In this document: positions 33,772 to 43,099 of the stretch, in pieces
Layout: each line of letters opens with the position of its first letter
Position numbering within the stretch: position 1 is the first letter of the stretch
DNA from: Microbacterium sp. cf332
Lineage (GTDB): Bacteria > Actinomycetota > Actinomycetes > Actinomycetales > Microbacteriaceae
Assembly: GCF_900102175.1 (NCBI RefSeq)
Contig: NZ_FNKN01000001.1
Location: 930,001-994,000 of the forward strand
Direction of reading: 5' to 3'
Length of the DNA: 64,000 nucleotides
Program-made: the position numbers and the translations under genes
Notes under the pieces: model-generated
The model's input: the letters and a program-made list of their open reading frames with translations, nothing else
Databases searched by the model: none
What the model was told of the DNA's origin: nothing

Positions 33772-35127
33772 ATGTCGACGGCGACAGCATCCCCGCCCCG
33801 GAGCGTCAAGCGCTCGGTGCTCAACACGCTCAAAGGCTCCGCGGGGAATCTCGTCGAGTGGTACGACGTCTACGTCTACTCGGTGTTCCTGACGTACTTC
33901 GAGTCCCAGTTCTTCAGCGCCGACGACCAGAACTCCACGCTCTACGCGTGGGCGATCTTCGCGGTGACGTTCCTCATGCGTCCGCTCGGCTCGTGGTACT
34001 TCGGCCGCCTCGCCGACCGTCGCGGTCGACGGTTCGCCCTCACCGTCTCGGTGACCGTCATGGCCGCCTGTTCGGCGCTCATCGCGCTCGCCCCGACCGC
34101 CGCGACCATCGGGGCCGGCGCGGCCGTGATCCTGCTCATCGCACGCCTCGCGCAGGGGTTCGCCACCGGCGGCGAGTACGGCGCGAGCGCCACATACATG
34201 TCGGAGGCGGCCGTCCCCGGTCACCGCGGCTTCCTGTCGTCGTTCCACTACGTGACGCTCGTCGGCGGACACGTGCTCGCGCAGACGACCCTGCTCGTCA
34301 TGGTGCTCACGCTCACTCCCGAGCAGATCGGCGAATGGGGCTGGCGGGTCGCGTTCGGCATCGGCGGACTGGCGGCGATTGTGGTGTTCTGGCTGCGCCG
34401 CACGATGGACGAGTCGCTCAGCCACGAGACCCTCGAGGCGGTCCGTACGGGCCAGTTCACCCGCGCCGGCTCGATGCGCGACCTGCTCGTCGTGCAGTGG
34501 CGACCGCTGTTGCTGTGCTTCTTCGTGACGATGGGCGGCACCGTCGCGTTCTACACCTACTCCGTCACCGGACCGAACATCGTGAAGAACACCTTCGCCG
34601 GCGGCGATGTCATCGCCGGAACCGTCATCAACCTGATCGCCCTGACGGTGCTCATGCTGCTCCAGCCGCTCGGCGGCTGGATCTCGGACCGTGTCGGCCG
34701 ACGCGCGCTGCTCATCTTCTTCGGGATCGGCGCCGTGCTGTACACGTGGTTCTTCCTCACCTACCTGCCGCAGCAGACCGACCCGGTGATCGCCTTCGCC
34801 CTCCTCATCGGAGCATTCGTCATCCTGACCGGATACACGTCGATCAACGCGATCGTGAAGGCCGAGCTGTTCCCGACCTACATCCGCGCTCTCGGCGTCG
34901 GGTTCGGCTACGCGATGGCGAACTCGATCTTCGGCGGTACCGCTCCCCTGCTCTTCACCGCGGCCAACGCGAGCTCGCAGGTCCCCCTGTTCATCGCCTA
35001 CGTCACGGTCGTGATCGCCGTCTCGCTCGTCGTCTACGTGAAGTTCCTCAAGACCGACACGACGAATTGGTTGGACCCCGACAAGCAGCCCGCGCCGTCG
35101 CGCGGGCGCGCCGCGACGGACGCGTGA
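33772..35127 (+). CDS. MHS family carboxylate/H+ symporter
   Basis: A 451-residue metabolite:H+ symporter of the KgtP/ShiA group within the MFS. Family hallmarks are NLVEWYDVYVYSVF at span one, FGRLADRRGRRFAL (motif A), and ARLAQGFATGGEYGAS. It is closest in look to alpha-ketoglutarate permeases, though the exact acid cannot be assigned. The ATG at 33772 follows GAGAGAGGAAC. It is divergent from the TAXI/two-component operon, and an FAH-family gene follows 18 bases downstream. Confidence 0.92.
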   Translation: MSTATASPPRSVKRSVLNTLKGSAGNLVEWYDVYVYSVFLTYFESQFFSADDQNSTLYAWAIFAVTFLMRPLGSWYFGRLADRRGRRFALTVSVTVMAACSALIALAPTAATIGAGAAVILLIARLAQGFATGGEYGASATYMSEAAVPGHRGFLSSFHYVTLVGGHVLAQTTLLVMVLTLTPEQIGEWGWRVAFGIGGLAAIVVFWLRRTMDESLSHETLEAVRTGQFTRAGSMRDLLVVQWRPLLLCFFVTMGGTVAFYTYSVTGPNIVKNTFAGGDVIAGTVINLIALTVLMLLQPLGGWISDRVGRRALLIFFGIGAVLYTWFFLTYLPQQTDPVIAFALLIGAFVILTGYTSINAIVKAELFPTYIRALGVGFGYAMANSIFGGTAPLLFTAANASSQVPLFIAYVTVVIAVSLVVYVKFLKTDTTNWLDPDKQPAPSRGRAATDA

Positions 35128-35145
35128 GCCGGGTAGCCTGAGAGC

Positions 35146-36015
35146 ATGCGCTTTGCCCACGTGATGACCGCGGGGGCCGACGAACCCCGACTCGTGCTCG
35201 TCGACGACGACCGGGCCACCCTCGTCGGCGACCTGTTCGACGGCGCACCCGAGCAGCTCCAGCAGCTGATCGAGCTCGGCGACGACGGGCTCGCCCGCGT
35301 CGCCGAGGCGGCGTCCGCCCCGGCCGTGTCGTGGCACGCGGTCGCCGGATCGTCGTTCGCCTCGGCCGTCCTGGCCCCGCCGATCGTGCTGGCCGTCGGC
35401 CTCAACTACGCCGCCCACTCGAGCGAGCTGGGCCTGAAGGCCGACACCGCGCCCACGGTGTTCACGCTGTGGCCCAATTCCCTCACCGCGCACGACACCG
35501 TCACCTCGTGGCCGCGCACCCTCAGCGAATCCGTCGATTACGAGGCCGAGCTCGGTGTCATCATCGGCACCCCGGCCAAGGACGTCGGCGCCGACGACGC
35601 CCTCGACCACGTCTGGGGCTACACGGTGGTCAACGACATCACGGCACGCGACATCCAGTTCTCCGAGGCGCAGTGGTCGCGGTGCAAGTCGTTCGACGGC
35701 TTCACCCCGACCGGCCCCTTCGTCGTGACGGCCGACGAGGTGCCCGACCCGCAGGACCTGCACATCTGGGCCGTCGTCGACGGGCAGACCGTGCAGGACG
35801 CCTCGACGGGCCAGATGATCCGCTCGGTCGCGACCCTCGTGGCCCACCTGTCGACGGCTGCGACGCTTCTGCCGGGCACGCTCATCTCGACGGGGAGCCC
35901 CGGAGGAGCGGGTTACTCGCGCGACCCGCAGATCTTCCTGCGCGACCGCTCGGTCGTGACGGTCGGCATCGACGGCATCGGCGAGCTGCGCACGCACTGC
36001 CGCATCACCGACTGA
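35146..36015 (+). CDS. Fumarylacetoacetate hydrolase family protein
   Basis: A 289-residue FAH-fold enzyme. The metal ligands are in SVDYEAELGVIIG (Glu, Glu) and VVNDITARD (Asp). This group includes acylpyruvate hydrolases, oxaloacetate decarboxylases and 2-hydroxyhepta-dienoate isomerases. Placement just after a carboxylate permease suggests it acts on the imported acid or its product. It has TAGCCT at 35134-35139, six bases before the ATG, so it may also be transcribed alone. Confidence 0.9.
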   Translation: MRFAHVMTAGADEPRLVLVDDDRATLVGDLFDGAPEQLQQLIELGDDGLARVAEAASAPAVSWHAVAGSSFASAVLAPPIVLAVGLNYAAHSSELGLKADTAPTVFTLWPNSLTAHDTVTSWPRTLSESVDYEAELGVIIGTPAKDVGADDALDHVWGYTVVNDITARDIQFSEAQWSRCKSFDGFTPTGPFVVTADEVPDPQDLHIWAVVDGQTVQDASTGQMIRSVATLVAHLSTAATLLPGTLISTGSPGGAGYSRDPQIFLRDRSVVTVGIDGIGELRTHCRITD

Positions 36016-36050
36016 CGGGCTCGCGACCGCAGCGTCGCCCGAAACGGGAG

Positions 36051-36082
36051 AGACCCCCGCCGATTCGCGTCGGCGGGGGTCT
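36051..36082. terminator. Terminator after the FAH gene
   Basis: Perfect 13-bp stem AGACCCCCGCCGA/TCGGCGGGGGTCT with loop TTCGCG, followed by TTCTC. It lies 36 bases past the FAH stop and could also serve the convergent DUF4190 gene. Confidence 0.88.
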
Positions 36083-36106
36083 TTCTCGCGGTGCGGTGCA
36101 GAGGGC

Positions 36107-36520
36107 TCAGTTCCGGACGGAGGAGCAGGACTGCGTCTGGCCCCAGACCGTGACGGTGTCGGCACCCTCGACGATGCACGCCTGGTAGATGTCGTTCGAG
36201 ACGCCGCCGATGACGGTGAAGAGGACGATGACGCCGACGATGGTGAGCACGAGGAGGATCGAGCTGATGATGATCGCCGCGAGGGCGAGCCCGTTCTTCC
36301 GCCCGGCCTTCTTGCTCTGGACGAGTGCGACGATGCCGAGGATCAGCCCGATGAGCTGGAGCCCCACGGGCACGAGCGCGAGGATGAACGCGATGATGCC
36401 GAGGGTCTTGCCCGGCACGGGCGCGTCGGGGTTCGCGTACGAGGCGTCCGACGACGTCGGGTATGCGGGCGGCTGGTAGGCCGGAGGCTGCGGCGCGGAC
36501 GGGTTGTTCGGGTCGGTCAT
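36107..36520 (-). CDS. DUF4190-type membrane protein
   Basis: A 137-residue protein with a Pro/Tyr-rich cytoplasmic N-terminus (PPAYQPPAYPT), two membrane spans separated by the basic turn QSKKAGRKNG, and a short extracellular C-terminus with two cysteines (Cys in YQACIV and TQSCSS) that could form a disulfide. The central block KTLGIIAFILALVP is typical of DUF4190. Function is unknown. The ATG at 36520 follows GGGGGAC. Confidence 0.82.
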   Translation of the reverse strand: MTDPNNPSAPQPPAYQPPAYPTSSDASYANPDAPVPGKTLGIIAFILALVPVGLQLIGLILGIVALVQSKKAGRKNGLALAAIIISSILLVLTIVGVIVLFTVIGGVSNDIYQACIVEGADTVTVWGQTQSCSSVRN

Positions 36521-36609
36521 GGGGTCCCCCGGTCAGTCGGAAAGTGATGAACAGCCTCGACGTTAGCGAGAGAAGAGCCCACGGCACAAAGGCTTGCCGC
36601 GCCGGCGCG

Positions 36610-38073
36610 TCAGCGCGCGACGCTGTCGTCCGCGTCGGCGAGGATGATCGGGATCGCCGCCGTGACCGCCTGCAGTCCCGACAGCCGCGCGGGCGAGAGC
36701 TGCTTGTCGACCTCGGCACGCGACATCAGCCCGGCCTCGACGACGAGGTCGCCCACGTTGCGGTGCGTCAGCAGTGCGGTCTTGGCGAGAGCCGCCGCCG
36801 CCGCGTATCCGATGAAAGGCGTGAGCGCCGTCACGACGCCGACCGACGAGCCCACCATCGCACCGAGGCGCTCGCGGTTGGCCGTGATGCCGTCGACGCA
36901 GTTCACGCGCAGCGTGCGCATCGCACGACGCATCCACGTGATCGACTGGAAGATCGAGTGGGCGATGATCGGCTCGAACGCATTGAGCTGCAGCTGCCCA
37001 CCCTCGACGGCCATCGTGACGGTGAGGTCGGCGCCCGCGACCGCGAACGCGACCTGGTTGACGACCTCCGGGATGACGGGATTGACCTTGCCGGGCATGA
37101 TGCTCGATCCCGCCTGACGCGCGGGCAGGTTGATCTCGCCGAGTCCGGCCTGCGGTCCGCTGGAGAGCAGGCGCAGGTCGTTGCTGATCTTCGACAGCTT
37201 GATCGCGTTGCGCTTGAGCGACGACGAGAACGACATGAACGAGCCGGTGTCGCTCGTGGACTCGACGAGGTCCACCGCGCTCGAGAGGTCGAGCCCGGTG
37301 ATCTCGCGCAGGTGCTTCACGACGGCGGGGCGGTAGTCGGGGTGGGTGGTGATGCCCGTGCCGATCGCGGTCGCCCCCATGTTGATCTCGTACAGGAGCG
37401 AGGCGTTCTCGCCCAGCCGCGAATGATCCTCGCCGAGGGTCGTCGCGAACCCGTGGAACTCCTGCCCCAGGGTCATGGGAACGGCGTCCTGCAGCTGGGT
37501 ACGGCCGACCTTCAGGACGTCGTGGAACTCGACCGCCTTCGCGAGGAACGACTCGCGCAGCAGCGCGAGCTCGTCGAGGAGGGTCCGCAGATCGAGCGCG
37601 AGTCCCACCTTGATCGCGGTCGGGTAGACATCATTGGTCGACTGGCTGCGGTTGGTGTGATCGATCGGCGAGAGGAAGCCGTAGTCGCCCTTCGGACGTC
37701 CCGCGAGCTCGAGCGCGACGTTGGTGATGACCTCGTTCGCATTCATGTTCGTCGACGTGCCGGCCCCGCCCTGGACGACGCCCACGACGAACTGGTCGTG
37801 GAACTCGCCCTCGATCACCAGCTGCGACGCGCGGTCGATGAGGTCGGCGCGCTCGGCGTCGAGCACGCCGATGTCGCGGTTCGCGCGTGCCGACGCCTGC
37901 TTCACCATCGCCAGGGCGCGGACCAGGTCTCGATACACCGAGATCGGTCTCTGCGAGATGGGGAAGTTCTCGAGCGCTCGCGCCGTGTGCACCCCCCAGT
38001 ACGCGTCGGCAGGGATCTCGAGCGAGCCGAGCGAGTCGGTCTCGGTGCGGGTGGCGGAAGTGGGCGACGTCAT
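36610..38073 (-). CDS. aspA: Aspartate ammonia-lyase
   Basis: Converts aspartate to fumarate and ammonia. The 487-residue protein has the superfamily signature GSSIMPGKVNPVIPE with the catalytic serine loop, plus GGAGTSTNMNANEV and TGITTHPDY. Aspartase and class II fumarase are close relatives; the GTSTNMNANEVI and PADAYWGVHTARALENF segments favour aspartase. The ATG at 38073 follows AAGGACC. It would feed fumarate into the C4-dicarboxylate pool handled by dctA in this window. Confidence 0.9.
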   Translation of the reverse strand: MTSPTSATRTETDSLGSLEIPADAYWGVHTARALENFPISQRPISVYRDLVRALAMVKQASARANRDIGVLDAERADLIDRASQLVIEGEFHDQFVVGVVQGGAGTSTNMNANEVITNVALELAGRPKGDYGFLSPIDHTNRSQSTNDVYPTAIKVGLALDLRTLLDELALLRESFLAKAVEFHDVLKVGRTQLQDAVPMTLGQEFHGFATTLGEDHSRLGENASLLYEINMGATAIGTGITTHPDYRPAVVKHLREITGLDLSSAVDLVESTSDTGSFMSFSSSLKRNAIKLSKISNDLRLLSSGPQAGLGEINLPARQAGSSIMPGKVNPVIPEVVNQVAFAVAGADLTVTMAVEGGQLQLNAFEPIIAHSIFQSITWMRRAMRTLRVNCVDGITANRERLGAMVGSSVGVVTALTPFIGYAAAAALAKTALLTHRNVGDLVVEAGLMSRAEVDKQLSPARLSGLQAVTAAIPIILADADDSVAR

Positions 38074-38124
38074 GCACGGGTCCTTGTGGGTCTCACGGCG
38101 ATGGGAGGAACGCTCCCAGCCTAG

Positions 38125-39069
38125 TCAGCGCTTGCGGGAGAACGCCTCGAGACGCTCTCGGGGCGACAGTCGCGCCATCCGGTCGATCCATTCGTCCGAG
38201 AAGTAGTCGCCCGTCGGCGCTTCGACGACGGGCACGACGGTGTGGGTGATGACGTCGTCGTACACGTGCACGAGCTGGAACGCCTGCCCGGCGTCCATCC
38301 CGTTCACCTCCTGCGGCGGGCGCTGCAGGTTCATCGTGTAGCAGGTGGCGGAGGCGACGCTGACCGGAACACCGGCGAACGTGCCGGAGGTCGAGTAGTG
38401 CAGATGACCCGCGAGGATGGCGCGCACGTCGGATCCGGCGATCGCCTCGGCCAGCGCGTCCTGGTCTCGCAGCTCGAGAATGTCGAACAGCGGCACATGA
38501 CTCGGGATCGGCGGGTGGTGGAGTGCCAGGATCGTGCCGTGCGGGGCCGGCTCGGACAGGATCCCACGCAGCCATTCGCGCTGCTGCGCATCGATCTCGC
38601 CGTGGTGCCAGCCCGGCACCGATGAGTCGAGGGCGACGAGCCGCAGCCCGGCGAGATCCCACACGCCCGTCAGCGGTCCGTCGTCGGCGGGACCGTCGAA
38701 CAGGCCGGAGCGCATCGCCCCGCGCTCGTCGTGATTGCCGGCGACCCACACCACGGGCGCTCCGAGCCGGTCGGCGAGGGGCTCGACGGCATCGCGGAGC
38801 CGCCGGTAGGCGTCCGGCTCGCCGAGGTCGGTCAGGTCGCCCGTGAAGACGAGCGCATCGGGTCGGACCCCCGTCCGCTCGACCGCCGCCAGGGTGGCCG
38901 CGAGATTCGCCTCGACGTCGTACCGCCCGCCGAGGGCGGCACCCGCCGCGAGCAGGTGGGTGTCGCTGAGGTGCACGATGACGTGGCTCGCCGGAGCGTG
39001 CCGGCCGAACTGCACCGGTCCCGCGCGGCCGTCGGACGGCACGGGACCGGGGAGCGGCGCTGAGGTCAT
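38125..39069 (-). CDS. Calcineurin-like metallophosphoesterase, CpdA-like
   Basis: A 314-residue binuclear metallophosphoesterase with the full set of motifs: LSDTHLL, FTGDLTD, GNHDE, LALHHPP and AGHLHYS. The layout resembles class III cyclic nucleotide phosphodiesterases (CpdA, Rv0805); the true substrate is not certain. TAGGCT at 39076-39081 lies six bases before the ATG. It is on the same strand as aspA but has its own likely promoter. Confidence 0.9.
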   Translation of the reverse strand: MTSAPLPGPVPSDGRAGPVQFGRHAPASHVIVHLSDTHLLAAGAALGGRYDVEANLAATLAAVERTGVRPDALVFTGDLTDLGEPDAYRRLRDAVEPLADRLGAPVVWVAGNHDERGAMRSGLFDGPADDGPLTGVWDLAGLRLVALDSSVPGWHHGEIDAQQREWLRGILSEPAPHGTILALHHPPIPSHVPLFDILELRDQDALAEAIAGSDVRAILAGHLHYSTSGTFAGVPVSVASATCYTMNLQRPPQEVNGMDAGQAFQLVHVYDDVITHTVVPVVEAPTGDYFSDEWIDRMARLSPRERLEAFSRKR

Positions 39070-39121
39070 GTCGACAGCCTAGGCCGGGGGTCCGCCACGG
39101 CCGCGACCGCGACGGGCGTGC

Positions 39122-39457
39122 CTAGCGGCCCGCGACGATGAGGACGATGCCGCCGAGCACCGCGAGACCGCAGAGGCCGAAGGCGCCGTAGGCCGTGACG
39201 AGGGCGAGCTGCTTCTGACCCGCCGTGAGCGGGTTCTTCTTCGCCGCCTTGGCCGCCGCCTTCGCGTGGCGCCGGGCCTGCTTCTCGCTGATGACCGAGA
39301 TCGCGTCGGTGAACTCGGCCGGGGTCACGACGGGCACGCGCCCCGCGCGCACCAGCATCCGCACGCCGAGCGCGTAGAAGCCGACCACGAGCACCGCCCC
39401 CGAGATGGCGGCCGCGAACACCTGGACGAACGCGAACCAGTCGATCGAGACGCTCAT
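39122..39457 (-). CDS. Two-TM small protein coupled to the PiT gene
   Basis: A 111-residue protein with a span at about 10-35, a basic Lys/Ala-rich cytoplasmic loop (EKQARRHAKAAAKAAKK) and a second span at about 83-108. Its ATG overlaps the PiT stop as ATGA (39454-39457), and GGAGGAG precedes it. I do not recognise a family. The coupling suggests an accessory subunit of the phosphate transporter, taking the place of the PhoU-like partner often found next to PiT genes. Confidence 0.75.
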   Translation of the reverse strand: MSVSIDWFAFVQVFAAAISGAVLVVGFYALGVRMLVRAGRVPVVTPAEFTDAISVISEKQARRHAKAAAKAAKKNPLTAGQKQLALVTAYGAFGLCGLAVLGGIVLIVAGR

Positions 39458-40698
39458 CGCTCCTCCTCCGCCCGCTGGGAGCCCGCGCTCTGCGCGGCTG
39501 CGGCGGCCGTCGCCCGGCGCTGCCGCCGGGTCGGCGGCGGGTCGGCGGGCACATCGACGGCGTGGCCCGAGTCGGCGACCTCGCTCATCGCGTTGCCCGC
39601 GTGCACCTCGTTGCGACGCGATCGCAGGAAGAGGGCCAGCACGATGCCGACGGCGAAGATCGCGTCGACGATGATGCCGACGGCCCCGAACCACACCACG
39701 AGCAGCGCGGCGAGCGCGCCGACCGCTCCCGACGCCGGCAGGGTGAGGAGCCAGCCGACCGCGATGCGTCCGACCGTCCGCCAACGCACGGTCGAGCCGC
39801 GGCGTCCGAGGCCCGAGCCGATCACGGAGCCGGAAGCGACCTGGGTCGTCGACAGAGCGAACCCGAGCGCGCTCGAGGCGAGGATCGTCGAGGCGGTGGA
39901 CGCCTCGGCCGAGAACCCCTGGGCGGGCTTCACGTCGGTGAGTCCCTTGCCGAGGGTGCGGATGATGCGCCATCCGCCCATGTACGTGCCGAGGGCGATC
40001 GTCACGGCGCAGGCCACGATGACCCACAGCTGCGGCTCGGCGTGCTCGGCGTTCTGCCAGCCCGCCGCGATGAGGGCGAGCGTGATGACGCCCATCGTCT
40101 TCTGCGCGTCGTTGGTGCCGTGCGCGAGCGCGACGAGCGACGACGTGAAGATCTGGCCCCACCGGAACCCGTCTCGCCCGTCCGGCTTGTTGTCGTGCCG
40201 GCGCGTGACGGCGTAGGCCACCTTGGTGACCGTGAAGGCGATGATGCCGGCGGTGACGGGGGCGATGAGCGCGGGGAGGATGATCTTGCTCAGCACGACG
40301 CCGAAGTCGATGGCCATGGCGCCGACACCGACGAGCGTCGCCCCGATCAGGCCGCCGAACAGGGCGTGCGACGAACTGGAGGGAAGCCCGAGCAGCCACG
40401 TGAGCATGTTCCACGTGATGGCGCCGATCAGTCCCGCGAAGATCAGCGGCAGCAGCGCGGTCGCCGCGAGCTGTTCCTCGTGGATGATGCCGTGCGAGAC
40501 GGTCTTCGCCACCTCGGTCGAGAGGAAGGCGCCGACGAGATTGAGGCTCGCAGCGAGGAGGACGGCGACCTTGGGCTTCAGCGCGCCCGTCGCGATGGGC
40601 GTGGCCATCGCGTTCGCGGTGTCGTGGAAGCCGTTGGTGAAGTCGAAGAAGAGGGCCAGTCCGATGACCAGCAGAAGAATGAGTACAGCGGTTTCCAC
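39454..40698 (-). CDS. pit: PiT family inorganic phosphate transporter
   Basis: Low-affinity phosphate symporter of 414 residues with about ten spans. The duplicated PiT signature is visible as FTNGFHDTANAMATPI near the N-terminus and AHGTNDAQKTMGVI in the second half. The GTG at 40698 has a GAGAG site. A perfect hairpin lies 23 bases upstream of it in the leader. A small membrane protein gene is coupled downstream. Confidence 0.94.
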   Translation of the reverse strand: METAVLILLLVIGLALFFDFTNGFHDTANAMATPIATGALKPKVAVLLAASLNLVGAFLSTEVAKTVSHGIIHEEQLAATALLPLIFAGLIGAITWNMLTWLLGLPSSSSHALFGGLIGATLVGVGAMAIDFGVVLSKIILPALIAPVTAGIIAFTVTKVAYAVTRRHDNKPDGRDGFRWGQIFTSSLVALAHGTNDAQKTMGVITLALIAAGWQNAEHAEPQLWVIVACAVTIALGTYMGGWRIIRTLGKGLTDVKPAQGFSAEASTASTILASSALGFALSTTQVASGSVIGSGLGRRGSTVRWRTVGRIAVGWLLTLPASGAVGALAALLVVWFGAVGIIVDAIFAVGIVLALFLRSRRNEVHAGNAMSEVADSGHAVDVPADPPPTRRQRRATAAAAAQSAGSQRAEEER

Positions 40699-40720
40699 TG
40701 TGCGCTCTCTGTGACGTGGC

Positions 40721-40740
40721 GGACCCGCGAACGCGGGTCC
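40721..40740 (-). promoter_or_regulatory. Hairpin in the PiT gene leader
   Basis: GGACCCGC-GAAC-GCGGGTCC, a perfect 8-bp stem with a four-base loop, 22 bases before the GTG. It may influence translation or mRNA stability. Confidence 0.45.
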
Positions 40741-40898
40741 TCGAGTACGGGTCGGGTTGCCGCGAGGCGGCGGGCGCGAACGAAGAGTTCACCGTCTGTT
40801 CAGGGTCCGGCAACCGGACCATCGAATCCTGCCACACCATCGCCGCCACCGGGAATCCGATCCGCCGAGCCTGCCGATCTCGGCGCTAGCGTGGAACG

Positions 40899-43052
40899 GT
40901 GACCGAGACCCGCGACACCGCCGCCCCCGCACCCGCCCCCGCACCTGCCGCCCCCGTCGCGGCCGTCCGCGAGCACCGTCGCCGGCACCACGGCGACGAG
41001 GTCGTCGACCGCTACGAGTGGCTGCGCGAGAAGGAGGACGGCGACGTGGTCGCGCACCTCGAGGCCGAGAACGCCTACACCGACGCCCGCACGGCGCACC
41101 TCGCCGGGCTCCGCGACCGCATCTTCGACGAGATCAAGGGCCGCACTCTCGAGACCGACCTGTCGGTGCCCACGCGCCGCGGCCGGTGGTGGTACTACAG
41201 CCGCACCGTCGAGGGCAGCCAGTACGGCATCCACTGCCGCGCCCCGTTGACCGCGGACGACGACTGGACTCCCCCGCAGCTCGAGCCGGGCACCGCGGTG
41301 CCCGGCGAGCAGGTGCTGCTCGACGGCAACGTCGAGGCGGAGGGGGCGGAGTTCTTCTCCCTCGGCAGCTTCGAGGTGTCGACCGACGGCTCGAAGCTGC
41401 TCTACGGCGTCGACACCGAGGGCGACGAGCGGTACACGCTGCGCCTGCGCGACATCGCGACCGGCGCGGATCTGCCCGACGTGATCACCGGCACCTTCGC
41501 AGGCGCCACGCTCTCGCCCGACGGCCGGTTCGTCGTCTACTCGACGGTCGACGACGCGTGGCGCCCGGACTCCGTGTGGCTGCACGAGATCGGCGCCGAC
41601 CCGGCGTCCGACGAACGCCTCTTCCACGAGCCCGACGAGCGCTACTGGGTCGGAGCCGGCTTCACCCGCAGCGACCGCTACCTCGTGATCGAGGTCGGGT
41701 CGTCGATCACCAGCGAGGAGCTCCTGGTGCCGGCCGACGATCTGCGCGCCGAGCCCCGCTCGGTGTGGCCGCGTCGCGAGGGCGTGGAGTACTCCGTCTC
41801 TCACGCGGTCGTCGACGGCGAGGACGTGCTCTACATCCTGCACAACGACGGCGCCCTCGACTTCGAGCTCGTCCGGGTGAGCGCCGCTGACCCGACCGGC
41901 GCACGTGACGTCGTGCTCGCACACGAGCCTGGCACGCGGCTCGAGGGCCTCTCGACGTTCCGCGACTGGGCGCTGCTCGGCTATCGGCGCGACGGGCTGC
42001 AGCGCCTGGGGATCTTCGACTACGCGGCGGGTTCGGTGCGTGAGCTCGCCTTCGACGAGCCCCTGTACACCGTCGGCTCCGGCGGCAACCCCGAGTGGGC
42101 ACCGCCGGTCCTCCGGCTCGGATACGGCTCGTTCGTGACGCCCGGCACGGTCTACGACTACGTCGTCGCGACCGGCGAGCTGCTGCTGCGCAAGCGACAG
42201 CCGGTGCTCGGCGGCTACGACCCGGCCGACTACGAGCAGCGCCGGGTGTGGGCCGGCGCTGAGGACGGCACGCGCATCCCGGTGTCGGTGGTGTGGAAGC
42301 GATCCTTCGGCGATCCGGCCGCCGATGCCGCGCCCCGCGCGCTGCACCTCTACGGATACGGCTCGTACGAGCACTCGATCGATCCCGCGATGTCGGTCGC
42401 GCGCCTCTCGCTGCTCGACCGCGGCGTCGTCTTCGCCGTGGCTCACGTGCGGGGCGGCGGCGAGATGGGACGCCAGTGGTACGAGGAGGGCAAGCTGCTG
42501 CACAAGCGCAACACCTTCACCGACTTCGTCGCCGCGGCCCGTCATCTGATCGACACCGGATACACGTCGCCGGAACGGCTGACGGCCGAGGGCGGGTCGG
42601 CCGGCGGCCTGCTCATGGGCGCGGTGGCCAACATCGCACCGGAGCTGTTCGCCGGCGTGCTCGCGGCTGTTCCCTTCGTCGACGCGTTGACGACGATCCT
42701 CGATCCCTCGCTGCCGTTGACGGTCATCGAATGGGACGAGTGGGGCGACCCGTTGCATGACCCCGAGGTCTACGCGTACATGAAGTCGTACTCACCGTAC
42801 GAGAACGTCCGCGACGACGTCGCGTACCCGCGCATCCTCGCGGTCACCTCGCTCAACGACACCCGGGTCATGTACGTCGAGCCGGCGAAGTGGGTCGCCC
42901 GCCTGCGCGAGGTCGGCGCCGACGCGTTGCTGAAGTGCGAGATGGTGGCCGGGCACGGCGGCGTCAGCGGCCGCTACAACTCGTGGCGCGAGCGGGCGTT
43001 CGAGCTGGCCTGGCTCCTCGATGTCGTGGGGCTCGCCGACCCGTCCGCGTGA
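40899..43052 (+). CDS. ptrB: S9 family oligopeptidase B
   Basis: Serine peptidase of the prolyl oligopeptidase family, cleaving short peptides after basic residues. The 717-residue protein has an N-terminal beta-propeller and a C-terminal alpha/beta hydrolase with the nucleophile in GGSAGGLLMG, and the charge-relay histidine in AGHGGVSGR. HVRGGGEMGRQWYEEGK matches oligopeptidase B. TAGCGT at 40887-40892 lies six bases before the GTG. There is no signal peptide, so it is cytoplasmic. It is divergent from the phosphate transporter. Confidence 0.93.
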   Translation: MTETRDTAAPAPAPAPAAPVAAVREHRRRHHGDEVVDRYEWLREKEDGDVVAHLEAENAYTDARTAHLAGLRDRIFDEIKGRTLETDLSVPTRRGRWWYYSRTVEGSQYGIHCRAPLTADDDWTPPQLEPGTAVPGEQVLLDGNVEAEGAEFFSLGSFEVSTDGSKLLYGVDTEGDERYTLRLRDIATGADLPDVITGTFAGATLSPDGRFVVYSTVDDAWRPDSVWLHEIGADPASDERLFHEPDERYWVGAGFTRSDRYLVIEVGSSITSEELLVPADDLRAEPRSVWPRREGVEYSVSHAVVDGEDVLYILHNDGALDFELVRVSAADPTGARDVVLAHEPGTRLEGLSTFRDWALLGYRRDGLQRLGIFDYAAGSVRELAFDEPLYTVGSGGNPEWAPPVLRLGYGSFVTPGTVYDYVVATGELLLRKRQPVLGGYDPADYEQRRVWAGAEDGTRIPVSVVWKRSFGDPAADAAPRALHLYGYGSYEHSIDPAMSVARLSLLDRGVVFAVAHVRGGGEMGRQWYEEGKLLHKRNTFTDFVAAARHLIDTGYTSPERLTAEGGSAGGLLMGAVANIAPELFAGVLAAVPFVDALTTILDPSLPLTVIEWDEWGDPLHDPEVYAYMKSYSPYENVRDDVAYPRILAVTSLNDTRVMYVEPAKWVARLREVGADALLKCEMVAGHGGVSGRYNSWRERAFELAWLLDVVGLADPSA

Positions 43053-43061
43053 ACGCCGGGC

Positions 43062-43096
43062 GGGCCCGGCCCCGGTCGGGCCCACCCCCGGGTGGG
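43062..43096. terminator. Tandem hairpins between ptrB and recR
   Basis: GGGCCCG/CGGGCCC (43062-43083) is followed at once by CCCACCC-CC-GGGTGGG (43081-43096). They share three bases, so only one can form fully at a time. They lie between convergent stop codons. Confidence 0.65.
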
Positions 43097-43099
43097 GCG

